Assembly: GCA_905478765.1 (NCBI GenBank)
Contig: CAJQJY010000015.1
Span: forward strand, 1-39,708
Length of the DNA: 39,708 nt
Direction of reading: 5' to 3'
Origin: an uncultured Flavobacteriales bacterium
GTDB lineage: Bacteria; Bacteroidota; Bacteroidia; Flavobacteriales; BACL11
A program made the translations under genes and the position numbers. The notes under the pieces are model-generated. The model was not told where the DNA came from and ran no database searches. It was given only the letters and a program-made list of their open reading frames with translations. Of this stretch, positions 1-7,443 are shown piece after piece; position 1 is the first letter of the stretch, and each line of letters begins with the position of its first letter.

Positions 1-127
1 TGACTTAGCGTGGGATGGAAATACTAATGGTAAAATTATTGGAGGGCTGTACAACTACACTATTAAAATTCTAGACTTTAAAGATAAGCCATTTATCTAT
101 ACAGGAGTTGTTAATCTTATCAGATAA
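1..127 (+). CDS. C-terminal end of a T9SS type B secreted protein (5' truncated by window)
   Basis: The open frame from base 2 to the TAA at 125-127 encodes 41 residues: a WDGNTNGK segment, then GGLYNYTIKI, then TGVVNLIR at the very end. That pattern (WDG..NGK, G.Y.Y.I, final LIR) is the hallmark of the type B C-terminal sorting domain of Bacteroidota type IX secretion (gliding-motility-associated C-terminal domain). It directs a large protein across the outer membrane. The functional part of the protein lies outside the window, so its role cannot be told. The next gene starts on the base after the stop, so they may be co-transcribed. Confidence 0.8.
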   Translation, partial: DLAWDGNTNGKIIGGLYNYTIKILDFKDKPFIYTGVVNLIR

Positions 128-628
128 ATGAAGCAAATAATATTGCTTTCTGATACTCATCATACTTTAGATGAAAGATTTTTTCCTCACTTTAAAAAAG
201 CAGATGAAATTTGGCACGCTGGAGATATTGGAGGGCTTGAGGTAACTGATAAACTCAAAGAATTTGCTCCCATAAGAGCAGTGTGGGGTAATATAGACAA
301 CAGAACTACTCGGACAGAATTCAAAAGAAACCTTTATTTTACATGTGAAAAAGTAAATGTTATGATGACTCATATTGGAGGGTATCCTGGAAGATATGAT
401 AAGAAAATTCTACCATTAATTGAACAAGCAAATCCTGATTTATTTATATGTGGTCATTCTCATATATTAAAAGTGATGTATGATAAAAAGAACAACTTAC
501 TTCACATGAATCCTGGTGCAATTGGTGATTATGGAATACACAAAGTAAAAACACTACTCAGCTTTAACATTGAAGGAAAAGTAATTAAAGATTTAAACGT
601 AATTGAATTTCCTAGAACTAAATACTAA
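128..628 (+). CDS. YfcE/MJ0936-type metallophosphoesterase
   Basis: 166 residues, cytosolic, a minimal calcineurin-like phosphoesterase. The five metal-binding blocks are present in order: SDTH (Asp9, His11), HAGD (Asp33), GNID (Asn55), MTHIGG (His82) and GHSH (His110, His112). These would hold a two-metal centre that cleaves phosphodiesters. Family members act on model phosphodiesters; the natural substrate is usually unknown and cannot be read from the sequence. ATG at 128 directly abuts the stop of the T9SS protein. Its stop overlaps that of the convergent DUF4293 gene (625-628). Length is normal for the family. Confidence 0.9.
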   Translation: MKQIILLSDTHHTLDERFFPHFKKADEIWHAGDIGGLEVTDKLKEFAPIRAVWGNIDNRTTRTEFKRNLYFTCEKVNVMMTHIGGYPGRYDKKILPLIEQANPDLFICGHSHILKVMYDKKNNLLHMNPGAIGDYGIHKVKTLLSFNIEGKVIKDLNVIEFPRTKY

Positions 629-1017
629 CGTATTCTATCAGCCGACTTTACTAATTTTTCATCTTTTTTGATAAAAAAGTTAGCAGCATAAAGGGTAATA
701 AAAGGGATAAGCATCAATATCATTCCTAAGCCAAATTGCTCTTCTCCTCTATAGAAAAATACTAAAGTGAAAAATGCTATTGTAATCATAAAACGAGAAA
801 TAGCAGCAATCAACATTTGCCTTTTTCTATTTTTAAACTGAAATATAGCGAATAATGACAACGCAGCTGACAACAAGACAGAAAGACGGACAAGAGGAAA
901 ATATTCACTTAACAGAAAATATTCTTTTGTATTTTGCAATACAGGAAATGTATAAACAATAGTAATTAAACAAATTGAAGAGAAAAAGAAAAATAAAGAT
1001 TGTACTCTTTGTATCAT
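625..1017 (-). CDS. DUF4293 family four-helix inner-membrane protein
   Basis: 130 residues with four predicted membrane helices (about 6-25, 43-62, 68-89, 95-116), separated by short charged loops, and a cytosolic tail ending KKDEKLVKSADRIR. The start MIQRVQS and the tail KKDEKLVKSADR match my recollection of DUF4293, a family found in Bacteroidota. No function is established. It is divergent from rho with 161 bases between the starts, a pairing I recall from other Flavobacteriales. A TAnnTTTG-like box (TAGTTTTG) lies 18 bases upstream of the ATG. Confidence 0.8.
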   Translation of the reverse strand: MIQRVQSLFFFFSSICLITIVYTFPVLQNTKEYFLLSEYFPLVRLSVLLSAALSLFAIFQFKNRKRQMLIAAISRFMITIAFFTLVFFYRGEEQFGLGMILMLIPFITLYAANFFIKKDEKLVKSADRIR

Positions 1018-1034
1018 GATAATAATATTTACTG

Positions 1035-1042
1035 CAAAACTA
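1035..1042 (-). promoter_or_regulatory. Bacteroidota -7 element upstream of the DUF4293 gene
   Basis: On the minus strand the sequence reads TAGTTTTG, an exact match to the flavobacterial -7 consensus TAnnTTTG, 18 bases before the ATG at 1017. I see no convincing -33 TTG at the expected distance, so this is a half-site. Confidence 0.4.
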
Positions 1043-1057
1043 ATTAAAAATGTAGGA

Positions 1058-1089
1058 TTTGCCCATCTATTAAAAAAATTGTATCATTG
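1058..1089 (+). promoter_or_regulatory. Predicted rho promoter (TTTG-N20-TATCATTG)
   Basis: TTTG at 1058-1061, a 20-base spacer, then TATCATTG at 1082-1089, which matches TAnnTTTG at seven of eight positions. Motifs and spacing fit the flavobacterial housekeeping promoter. Transcription would start near 1095 and leave a leader of about 84 bases before the rho ATG. Confidence 0.5.
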
Positions 1090-1178
1090 CAAAGATTATC
1101 TAAAGAAACACCCCCTAAAAACATCTTGAAAACTCACAAAGCTACAACCGAATTAAGATTATTTATTAAAAAAAATAT

Positions 1179-2819
1179 ATGTACAAATTAGACGAATTAA
1201 ACGCGAAGAAAGTTGCTGATTTAAAAGCAATTGCGCAAGAGTTAAACATAAAAAAGTTTGACAAATTAAAAAAACAAGATTTAGCTTATGCTATCTTGGA
1301 TCATCAAGCTGAAAATGCTAAACCTCAGCCAATAGTTGAGAAAAAACAAAGACCAAGAACTAAGCCAACTCAAAATAAAGTTGAGAAAGTAGAACAAACT
1401 AAACCTCAACAAAATAAAGAAGGAGACAATACTGATAAAAAACCAGTTCATAATCACCCTAAAAAAGATCAAGAACAAAAGAAAGAACACAAAAAACCTG
1501 TTCATAATCATCCAAAGAAAGAAGGTGAACACAAGAAACCAGTTCACAACCATCCTAAAAAAGATGGTGAGGAGAAAAAAGAACACAAAAAACCTGTTCA
1601 CAATCATCCTAAAAAAGAGGAAAATACTCACCCAAAACCTAAGCACAAAAACAATAAAAACCAAAACCCCAATCAAAAAATATCAAAATATGACTATGAT
1701 TTTGATGGGATAATAAATACTGAAGGAGTAATTGAGATTATGCCTGATGGATATGGTTTTATGAGATCAAGTGATTATCACTATTTATCATCACCTGATG
1801 ATGTATATGTTTCTCACTCTCAAATTAAATTATTTGGATTAAAAACGGGTGACACTATCAAAGGTACTGTTCGGCCGCCAAAAACTGGTGAAAAATATTT
1901 TCCTTTAATACAAGTAGAAAGTATTAATGGGCGTGATCCAGGAATTGTGAGAGATAGAATTCCATTCCATCATTTAACACCACTTTTCCCTTATGAAAAA
2001 TTTAACCTTTTAGGAAATGGGCATAACAATGTATCTATAAGAATGCTAGATATCTTTACACCTCTTGGGAAAGGACAAAGAGGATTAATTGTAGCTCAAC
2101 CTAAAACTGGTAAAACAGTACTTTTAAAGGATATGGCAAATGCAATTGCGGATAATCACCCAGAAGTTTATATGATTATTCTTTTAATTGACGAAAGACC
2201 TGAAGAGGTTACAGATATGGAAAGGAGTGTAAATGCAGAAGTGATTGCATCTACTTTTGATGAGCCAGCAAGCAGACATGTAAAGGTTGCTGATATTGTA
2301 TTGGAGAAAGCAAAAAGAATGGTAGAATGCGGACATGATGTAGTTATCTTGTTGGATTCTATTACGCGTTTGGCAAGAGCTTACAACACTGTACAGCCTG
2401 CTTCTGGAAAAATATTGAGTGGTGGTGTGGATGCAAATGCATTGCATAAGCCTAAGCGTTTCTTTGGTGCTGCTCGTAAAATTGAGAAAGGTGGTTCATT
2501 AACTATTTTAGCGACTGCTCTTACGGAAACAGGAAGTAAAATGGATGAGGTTATCTTTGAAGAATTTAAAGGCACAGGTAATATGGAGCTACAATTGGAT
2601 AGAAAAATCGCAAATAGAAGAATATATCCTGCTGTTGATTTAGTTTCTTCTTCTACTAGACGTGAGGATTTATTACTAGATAAAGAACACATACAAAGAA
2701 TTTGGGTACTTAGGAATTATTTAGCAGACATGAACCCAATTGAAGCAATTGAATTTATGAAAGATAGATTGCAAAAAACAAAAGATAATACTGAGTTTTT
2801 GGTAACTATGAATGGGTAA
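1179..2819 (+). CDS. rho: Transcription termination factor Rho with a His/Lys-rich disordered insertion
   Basis: 546 residues versus about 420 in E. coli; the excess is an insertion. Order: Rho N-terminal helical domain (1-45); low-complexity Lys/Gln/His/Pro segment (46-170) with four copies of [10 protein letters not shown] (87-96, 105-114, 119-128, 137-146); cold-shock-like RNA-binding domain (about 180-255); RecA-type ATPase (about 260-546). Walker A is AQPKTGKT (306-313), Walker B VVILLD (388-393), and the Q-loop/R-loop region [20 protein letters not shown] is intact. It is a hexameric RNA-dependent helicase that releases RNA polymerase. Large insertions at this place are typical of Bacteroidota Rho; the His-rich decamer repeat is the distinctive part here. 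Own promoter upstream, strong terminator directly downstream. Confidence 0.98.
   Translation: MYKLDELNAKKVADLKAIAQELNIKKFDKLKKQDLAYAILDHQAENAKPQPIVEKKQRPRTKPTQNKVEKVEQTKPQQNKEGDNTDKKPVHNHPKKDQEQKKEHKKPVHNHPKKEGEHKKPVHNHPKKDGEEKKEHKKPVHNHPKKEENTHPKPKHKNNKNQNPNQKISKYDYDFDGIINTEGVIEIMPDGYGFMRSSDYHYLSSPDDVYVSHSQIKLFGLKTGDTIKGTVRPPKTGEKYFPLIQVESINGRDPGIVRDRIPFHHLTPLFPYEKFNLLGNGHNNVSIRMLDIFTPLGKGQRGLIVAQPKTGKTVLLKDMANAIADNHPEVYMIILLIDERPEEVTDMERSVNAEVIASTFDEPASRHVKVADIVLEKAKRMVECGHDVVILLDSITRLARAYNTVQPASGKILSGGVDANALHKPKRFFGAARKIEKGGSLTILATALTETGSKMDEVIFEEFKGTGNMELQLDRKIANRRIYPAVDLVSSSTRREDLLLDKEHIQRIWVLRNYLADMNPIEAIEFMKDRLQKTKDNTEFLVTMNG
1437..1616 (+). repeat. In-frame tandem repeats in rho ([10 protein letters not shown] units)
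   Basis: Four imperfect in-frame units of 54, 42, 54 and about 30 bases. Each encodes [10 protein letters not shown] followed by an acidic or mixed linker ([24 protein letters not shown]). Codon use differs between the copies (for example aatcaccct, aatcatcca, aaccatcct), so the amino-acid pattern looks preserved while the DNA has drifted. Confidence 0.85.
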
Positions 2820-2858
2820 AAGATAGTTAATCTTTTTAGTTGATTTATTAGAATAGAG

Positions 2859-2889
2859 ATCCCTACCAAAGTGGTGGGGATTTTATTTT
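2859..2889 (+). terminator. Intrinsic terminator after rho
   Basis: A 10-bp stem (2859-2868 with 2872-2881: ATCCCTACCA / TGGTGGGGAT, one G-U pair) with loop AAG, followed directly by TTTATTTTA. The U-tract runs into the stop codon of the convergent ispE gene. On the opposite strand the hairpin is not followed by a clear U-run, so it serves mainly rho. Confidence 0.85.
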
Positions 2890-3632
2890 ATAAGCACTCC
2901 ATAAATTACACTCCCACTTCCAGTCATACTCGCATAAATAGCACCATCAGCATAAAGATTTTCTTTCATTTTTAATAATTCAGGATGCTTTTTAAAAGCA
3001 GAAAATTCAAAATCATTTCTCACTTCTGCTTTCCAGTTTATTATGGGTTTACTTATCAAATCCAACAAATTAATTTTCTGCTTTTTTGGTATTATACTAC
3101 CATAAGCCTCAGTAGTAGAAATATGTAATTCAGGAAAAATAAACTTGATATCATAATCTGATAAATCCAAATCAATGGCAGTCATTTGCTCCCCAATTCC
3201 AGTTACATATTTTGGAGTATTCTCAATAAAAAACGGGCAATCAGCACCCAACTTTAAAGCATATTTTTCTAACTGATTATTTGTAAGATTTAACTCAAAT
3301 AACTCATTCATTGCTTTTAATATAAAAGCACCATCTGCAGAACCACCTCCCAAACCAGCTCCAATAGGAATCATTTTATGTAGATGAATCTTGACATTTC
3401 CTACATCATAATCAGCTTTTAATAAATCAAAGGCTCTAGTGCAAATATTACTATTACCAGGTATAGAAAATCCAGAACTACTAAAAGAAAAGTCATCAGA
3501 AATAATGATTTCTAAAATATCATACAACTCACTAACAGGATAAAAAACAGAGGATAATTCATGGTAACCATCTTCTCTTTTATTCAGCACATTTAAACCG
3601 ATATTTATTTTCGCATTAGGATATAAAATCAT
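2883..3632 (-). CDS. ispE: 4-diphosphocytidyl-2-C-methyl-D-erythritol kinase
   Basis: 249 residues, slightly shorter than the 280 or so of E. coli. It uses ATP to phosphorylate the 2-OH of CDP-methylerythritol, the fourth step of the MEP route to isoprenoid precursors. GHMP-kinase features: NAKINIGL near the N-terminus (Lys8), the ATP-binding loop PIGAGLGGGSAD (89-100), the catalytic Asp in GADCPFF (Asp131), and a C-terminal MTGSGSVIYG glycine motif. A single gene facing rho and divergent from accA. The short N-terminus begins at MILYPNAKIN, the normal family start. Confidence 0.95.
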   Translation of the reverse strand: MILYPNAKINIGLNVLNKREDGYHELSSVFYPVSELYDILEIIISDDFSFSSSGFSIPGNSNICTRAFDLLKADYDVGNVKIHLHKMIPIGAGLGGGSADGAFILKAMNELFELNLTNNQLEKYALKLGADCPFFIENTPKYVTGIGEQMTAIDLDLSDYDIKFIFPELHISTTEAYGSIIPKKQKINLLDLISKPIINWKAEVRNDFEFSAFKKHPELLKMKENLYADGAIYASMTGSGSVIYGVLIK

Positions 3633-3654
3633 ACTATGTTTGAGTTTTCAACAA

Positions 3655-3662
3655 CAAAAGTA
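3655..3662 (-). promoter_or_regulatory. Predicted -7 element of ispE
   Basis: The minus strand reads TACTTTTG, an exact TAnnTTTG match, 23 bases before the ispE ATG. A -33 element is not clear. Together with the accA element at 3703-3710 it forms a compact divergent promoter region of 102 bases. Confidence 0.5.
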
Positions 3663-3702
3663 ATCAACTCATAATTTATAGCGCTTCACAAATCATTTTA
3701 TT

Positions 3703-3710
3703 TAACTTTG
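3703..3710 (+). promoter_or_regulatory. Predicted -7 element of accA-dnaB
   Basis: TAACTTTG, an exact TAnnTTTG match, 25 bases before the accA ATG. No clear TTG at the -33 distance. It probably starts the accA-dnaB-exported protein transcript, as these three genes are nearly contiguous. Confidence 0.5.
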
Positions 3711-3734
3711 TTTTACTTTTAAAAATAAAATTGA

Positions 3735-4688
3735 ATGGATTATTTAGCATTTGAAAAACCAATTGAAGAACTAGTTATTAAGCTTGAAAAAGCTAAAGAA
3801 CTAGGTGAAGATGGATCAGTAGATGTTAGTAATACAGTTGCTGATATTGAGAATAACATTAAAGATACAAGAACAGAAATTTACAATAATTTAAGTTCTT
3901 GGGAGAAAGTACAACTTTCTCGTCATCCTCAAAGACCTTATACTTTAGATTACATTAAGGCTTTATCAGATGGCGATTTTTTAGAACTACATGGAGATAG
4001 AGGTGTAAAAGATGATAAAGCAATGATTGGAGGCTGGGGAACGATCGGGAAGCAATCTGTAATGTTTATCGGGCAACAAAAAGGAAGAAATACCAAAGAA
4101 AGACAATACAGAAACTTTGGAATGGCTAACCCTGAAGGATACAGAAAAGCTTTACGCCTTATGAAAATGGCTGAAAAATTTTGCAAGCCAGTTGTTTGCT
4201 TAATTGACACTCCGGGTGCATTCCCAGGATTGGAAGCTGAAGAAAGAGGGCAAGGTGAAGCTATTGCTCGTAATATCCTTGAAATGACTAAACTTGAGGT
4301 GCCTATTATTGTTGTTATTATTGGTGAAGGAGCATCAGGAGGGGCTTTAGGAATTGGTGTTGGTGATAAAATTTTGATGCTAAATAATGCATGGTATTCT
4401 GTAATATCTCCTGAAAACTGCTCTACAATATTGTGGGGAAGTTGGGAGCACAAAGAAACTGCAGCTGATGCTTTAAAACTTACAGCTAAGGATATGAAAA
4501 AAATAGGATTGGTTGATGAGATCATTAAAGAACCTCTTGGTGGTGCTCATACTTTTCCTGAAGAAACTTTTAAAATAGTTAAGAAATCAATCAGCAAAGC
4601 AATAAAAGAATTTATTGATACAGAAAAAGATACTTTAGTTCATGATAGAATGGAGAAATTCTCAAATATGGGAGTTGTAAACGAATAA
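3735..4688 (+). CDS. accA: Acetyl-CoA carboxylase carboxyltransferase subunit alpha
   Basis: 317 residues, the family length. With AccD it forms the carboxyltransferase that moves CO2 from carboxybiotin to acetyl-CoA, giving malonyl-CoA for fatty-acid synthesis. The start [13 protein letters not shown], the [28 protein letters not shown] block and the oxyanion-type loops [18 protein letters not shown] and [15 protein letters not shown] are diagnostic. It lacks the zinc finger seen on AccD, and accD is not in this window. Three bases separate it from dnaB, so the two are very likely co-transcribed. Confidence 0.97.
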   Translation: MDYLAFEKPIEELVIKLEKAKELGEDGSVDVSNTVADIENNIKDTRTEIYNNLSSWEKVQLSRHPQRPYTLDYIKALSDGDFLELHGDRGVKDDKAMIGGWGTIGKQSVMFIGQQKGRNTKERQYRNFGMANPEGYRKALRLMKMAEKFCKPVVCLIDTPGAFPGLEAEERGQGEAIARNILEMTKLEVPIIVVIIGEGASGGALGIGVGDKILMLNNAWYSVISPENCSTILWGSWEHKETAADALKLTAKDMKKIGLVDEIIKEPLGGAHTFPEETFKIVKKSISKAIKEFIDTEKDTLVHDRMEKFSNMGVVNE

Positions 4689-4691
4689 GAA

Positions 4692-6182
4692 ATGGCAAAT
4701 AAAGTAGGAAAAAGAACATTAAAAGCAACACCAACAAGTCAGATTGATGGAAAATTGCAACCACAAGCAATTGAGCTTGAAAAAGCTGTACTTGGTGCTT
4801 TAATGATTGATAACGAATCATTATCTGACGCTATTGATTCTTTACAAGCCGAATATTTTTATGCACCAAAACATCAGAAAATTTTTGAAGCAATTGTTAA
4901 TTTATTTAACAATACTCAGCCAGTTGATATCCTTACAGTTTCAGAAGAGTTAAAAAGAATGGAAATGTTTAAAGAAATTGGTGGCTTAGCCTACATTTCT
5001 GAACTAACAAACAATGTTTCTTCATCATCCAACACAGAGTTTCACGCAAGAATTATAGCTGAGAAATTCATTAAAAGATCACTTATTAATATCTCAAGAA
5101 AAATCAGTAACGATGCTTTTGATGATTCAGTTGATATTTTTGATTTATTAAATGATGCTGAGGCAAATCTCTTTACTGTAACAGAAGGAACACTTAGAAA
5201 AAGTTATGATAAAATGAGCTCTTTAATTAAAGGAGCGCTGGAAAATATTGAGACCCTTAGAAATAAAGAAGATGGATTAAGTGGTGTGCCATCAGGATTT
5301 ACTAATTTAGATAGAGTAACTTCTGGCTGGCAAAAATCCGACTTAGTAATTGTAGCAGCAAGACCAGGAATGGGTAAAACTGCATTTGCTTTAACAATGG
5401 CAAGAAATGTTGCTGTTGACCACAATACTCCTATCGGATTTTTCTCATTGGAGATGTCATCAGAGCAACTTGTAAACAGACTCATTGCATCAGAAGCTGA
5501 GCTTGGTGCATCAAAGTTAAGAAAAGGAGATTTAGCTGACCACGAGATGGTGCAACTTCATGAAAAAATTAAACACCTTTCAGAAGCACCTATTTTTATT
5601 GATGACACACCTGGTCTATCCATTTTTGAACTTAGAGCAAAAGCAAGAAGACTTGTTAAAAATCATGGTGTAGGAATTATCATGATTGATTACTTACAAC
5701 TAATGACTGCAGGAGGAACAGGAGGTAATAGAGAGCAAGAAATCTCTACTATTTCCAGATCCTTAAAAGGAATTGCAAAAGAATTAAAGATACCAGTAAT
5801 TGCACTCTCTCAAGTAAATAGAGGGGTGGAAAGTAGAACTGGTGTTGGAAGTAAAAGACCAATGCTTTCTGACCTTAGAGAATCTGGTGCAATTGAGCAA
5901 GATGCAGATATTGTGACATTTATTTATCGCCCTGAATACTACAAAATTTATGAATGGGATAATGGAGATGATTCCAGAGGACAAGGAGAGTTGATTATCG
6001 CAAAACACAGAAATGGTTCTCTTAATAATGTAAGACTTAAATTTACTGGAGAATTTGCAAAATTCTCTGATTTGGACTACTTTGATGGTGGAGATTATGA
6101 AAATGAAGATGGTAATAATTCTTCTATGATTTCAATGTCATCAAGTATGAATGAAGATAAAGATGGAGATGCTCCATTCTAG
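4692..6182 (+). CDS. dnaB: Replicative DNA helicase DnaB
   Basis: 496 residues. A hexameric helicase that unwinds DNA ahead of the replication fork and binds primase. N-terminal all-helical domain from LQPQAIELEKAVLGALMID (22-40); RecA-like C-terminal domain with Walker A ARPGMGKT (223-230), Walker B IIMIDYLQLM and the arginine-containing LSQVNRGVESR segment. No intein interrupts the P-loop region. The last 30 or so residues are an acidic Ser/Asn/Met-rich tail, common in this phylum. Its 3' end overlaps the next gene by 14 to 32 bases, depending on that gene's start. Confidence 0.97.
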   Translation: MANKVGKRTLKATPTSQIDGKLQPQAIELEKAVLGALMIDNESLSDAIDSLQAEYFYAPKHQKIFEAIVNLFNNTQPVDILTVSEELKRMEMFKEIGGLAYISELTNNVSSSSNTEFHARIIAEKFIKRSLINISRKISNDAFDDSVDIFDLLNDAEANLFTVTEGTLRKSYDKMSSLIKGALENIETLRNKEDGLSGVPSGFTNLDRVTSGWQKSDLVIVAARPGMGKTAFALTMARNVAVDHNTPIGFFSLEMSSEQLVNRLIASEAELGASKLRKGDLADHEMVQLHEKIKHLSEAPIFIDDTPGLSIFELRAKARRLVKNHGVGIIMIDYLQLMTAGGTGGNREQEISTISRSLKGIAKELKIPVIALSQVNRGVESRTGVGSKRPMLSDLRESGAIEQDADIVTFIYRPEYYKIYEWDNGDDSRGQGELIIAKHRNGSLNNVRLKFTGEFAKFSDLDYFDGGDYENEDGNNSSMISMSSSMNEDKDGDAPF

Positions 6183-7443
6183 AACCTTAAAGAAAATTAA
6201 TCTATTTTTCTTCATTTGTTGTTTTGCAATTACTGCAAACGCATCCTACATTTTTATTCCTATGGATGAAAGCCAAAGCAATCATTTAAAAGCTTACGGA
6301 ATTGCATATTACGCAATTGAAAGAGATGTAAAAGTTGATTGGTTACTCAATTATGTAGGTGGAAGTTTCATGATAAAACACCATACGCAAATTGAAAATG
6401 AATGCAATATTAGAGGTGTTTCATATAATATTATTGCTGACGCGCAATCCACTCAAATTCTACAATCTATATCTAGTCCAGAGGTAAATCAAGATGTAGT
6501 TCGTTTAGAAAAAGCACCCAAAATTGCAATCTATTCTCCTAAAAATAAGCAACCTTGGGATGATGCTGTTACTATGGCGCTTACTTATGCTGAAATTCCT
6601 TATGAGGTAGTTTATGATGAGGAAGTACTTACAAATCTACTACCAATGTATGATTGGCTCCATCTCCACCATGAAGATTTTACTGGACAGTACGGGAAAT
6701 TTTATGCTAGTTTTAGAAATGCATCTTGGTATAAGGAACAAAAGCAAGAATATGAAAAATTAGCTCGTAAGTTAGGTTTTGAAAAAGTTTCACAAGCAAA
6801 ATTAGCAGTTGCTAAAAAAATAAAATCTTTTGTTTCTGGTGGAGGATTCTTATTTGCCATGTGCTCAGCAACTGACAGTTATGATATCGCACTCGCTGCT
6901 GAAGGAATTGATATTTGCGGAGCAATGTTTGATGGGGATGGAATGGACTCAGATATTGATAGTAAATTAGATTACAGTAAAACCTTAGCTTTTAAAGATT
7001 TTACTCTTGTTAAAAACCCAAATCAATATGAATTTTCAACTATTGATGCAACACAAAAAAGAAGAATAAATCATAAGATTGATTTCTTTACACTATTTGA
7101 ATTTTCTGCAAAATGGGATCCAGTTCCAACTATGCTTTGTCAAAATCATATGCAAATAATTGGAGGGTTTATGGGGCAAACAACTGCTTTTAAGAATGAA
7201 TATATAAAATCAGATGTCCTTATAATGGGAGAAACAAAAGCTACTAATGAAGCTCGTTATATTCATGGAGAATTAGGAAATGGTACTTGGACTTTTTATG
7301 GAGGACACGACCCAGAAGATTATCAGCACAAAGTTGGTGACCCAAAAACTGATTTATCACTCCACCCCAACTCTCCAGCTTATAGGCTAATACTAAACAA
7401 CATCCTCTTCCCTGCTGCTAAAAAGAAGAAACTGAAGACTTAA
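6151..7443 (+). CDS. Exported Bacteroidota protein, often labelled asparagine synthetase B; function unknown
   Basis: 430 residues. A signal peptide is clear: basic LHSRTLKK, hydrophobic INLFFFICCFAI, and an ANA|S cleavage site near residue 31, so the mature protein is periplasmic or beyond. I recall homologues annotated as asparagine synthetase B, but neither the N-terminal Cys2 glutaminase nor the PP-loop SGGxDS of AsnB is present, so I regard that name as wrong. Visible conserved-looking blocks: IYSPKNKQPWDDAV (about 127-140), WLHLHHEDFTGQYGKF (169-184), SGGGFLFAMCSATDSYD (229-245, Cys238 in a nucleophile-elbow-like setting) and TWTFYGGHDPEDYQHKVGDP near the end. This hints at a class I amidotransferase-like or ThuA-like fold, which is inference only. 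ATG at 6151 gives a 32-base overlap with dnaB; ATG at 6169 (MLHSRTLKK) is equally plausible. Confidence 0.75.
   Translation: MKIKMEMLHSRTLKKINLFFFICCFAITANASYIFIPMDESQSNHLKAYGIAYYAIERDVKVDWLLNYVGGSFMIKHHTQIENECNIRGVSYNIIADAQSTQILQSISSPEVNQDVVRLEKAPKIAIYSPKNKQPWDDAVTMALTYAEIPYEVVYDEEVLTNLLPMYDWLHLHHEDFTGQYGKFYASFRNASWYKEQKQEYEKLARKLGFEKVSQAKLAVAKKIKSFVSGGGFLFAMCSATDSYDIALAAEGIDICGAMFDGDGMDSDIDSKLDYSKTLAFKDFTLVKNPNQYEFSTIDATQKRRINHKIDFFTLFEFSAKWDPVPTMLCQNHMQIIGGFMGQTTAFKNEYIKSDVLIMGETKATNEARYIHGELGNGTWTFYGGHDPEDYQHKVGDPKTDLSLHPNSPAYRLILNNILFPAAKKKKLKT

Noticed and set aside
1437..1616. Repeats in rho as a CRISPR array or mobile element
   Set aside because: The units are in frame, differ in length and sequence, and code for a Rho insertion; no spacers or cas genes.
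1281..1676. Minus-strand frame with Phe-rich membrane-like protein opposite the rho insertion
   Set aside because: It is the antisense of the Lys/His codon repeats; AAA/AAG read backwards gives Phe/Leu. Not a gene.
5340..5420. Possible intein or insertion at the DnaB P-loop, a frequent intein site
   Set aside because: The P-loop region reads through without interruption and the protein has normal length.
6163..6172. GGAG close to the start of the exported protein as a Shine-Dalgarno sequence
   Set aside because: It touches the ATG at 6169 with no spacing and lies within dnaB codons; not a usable site.
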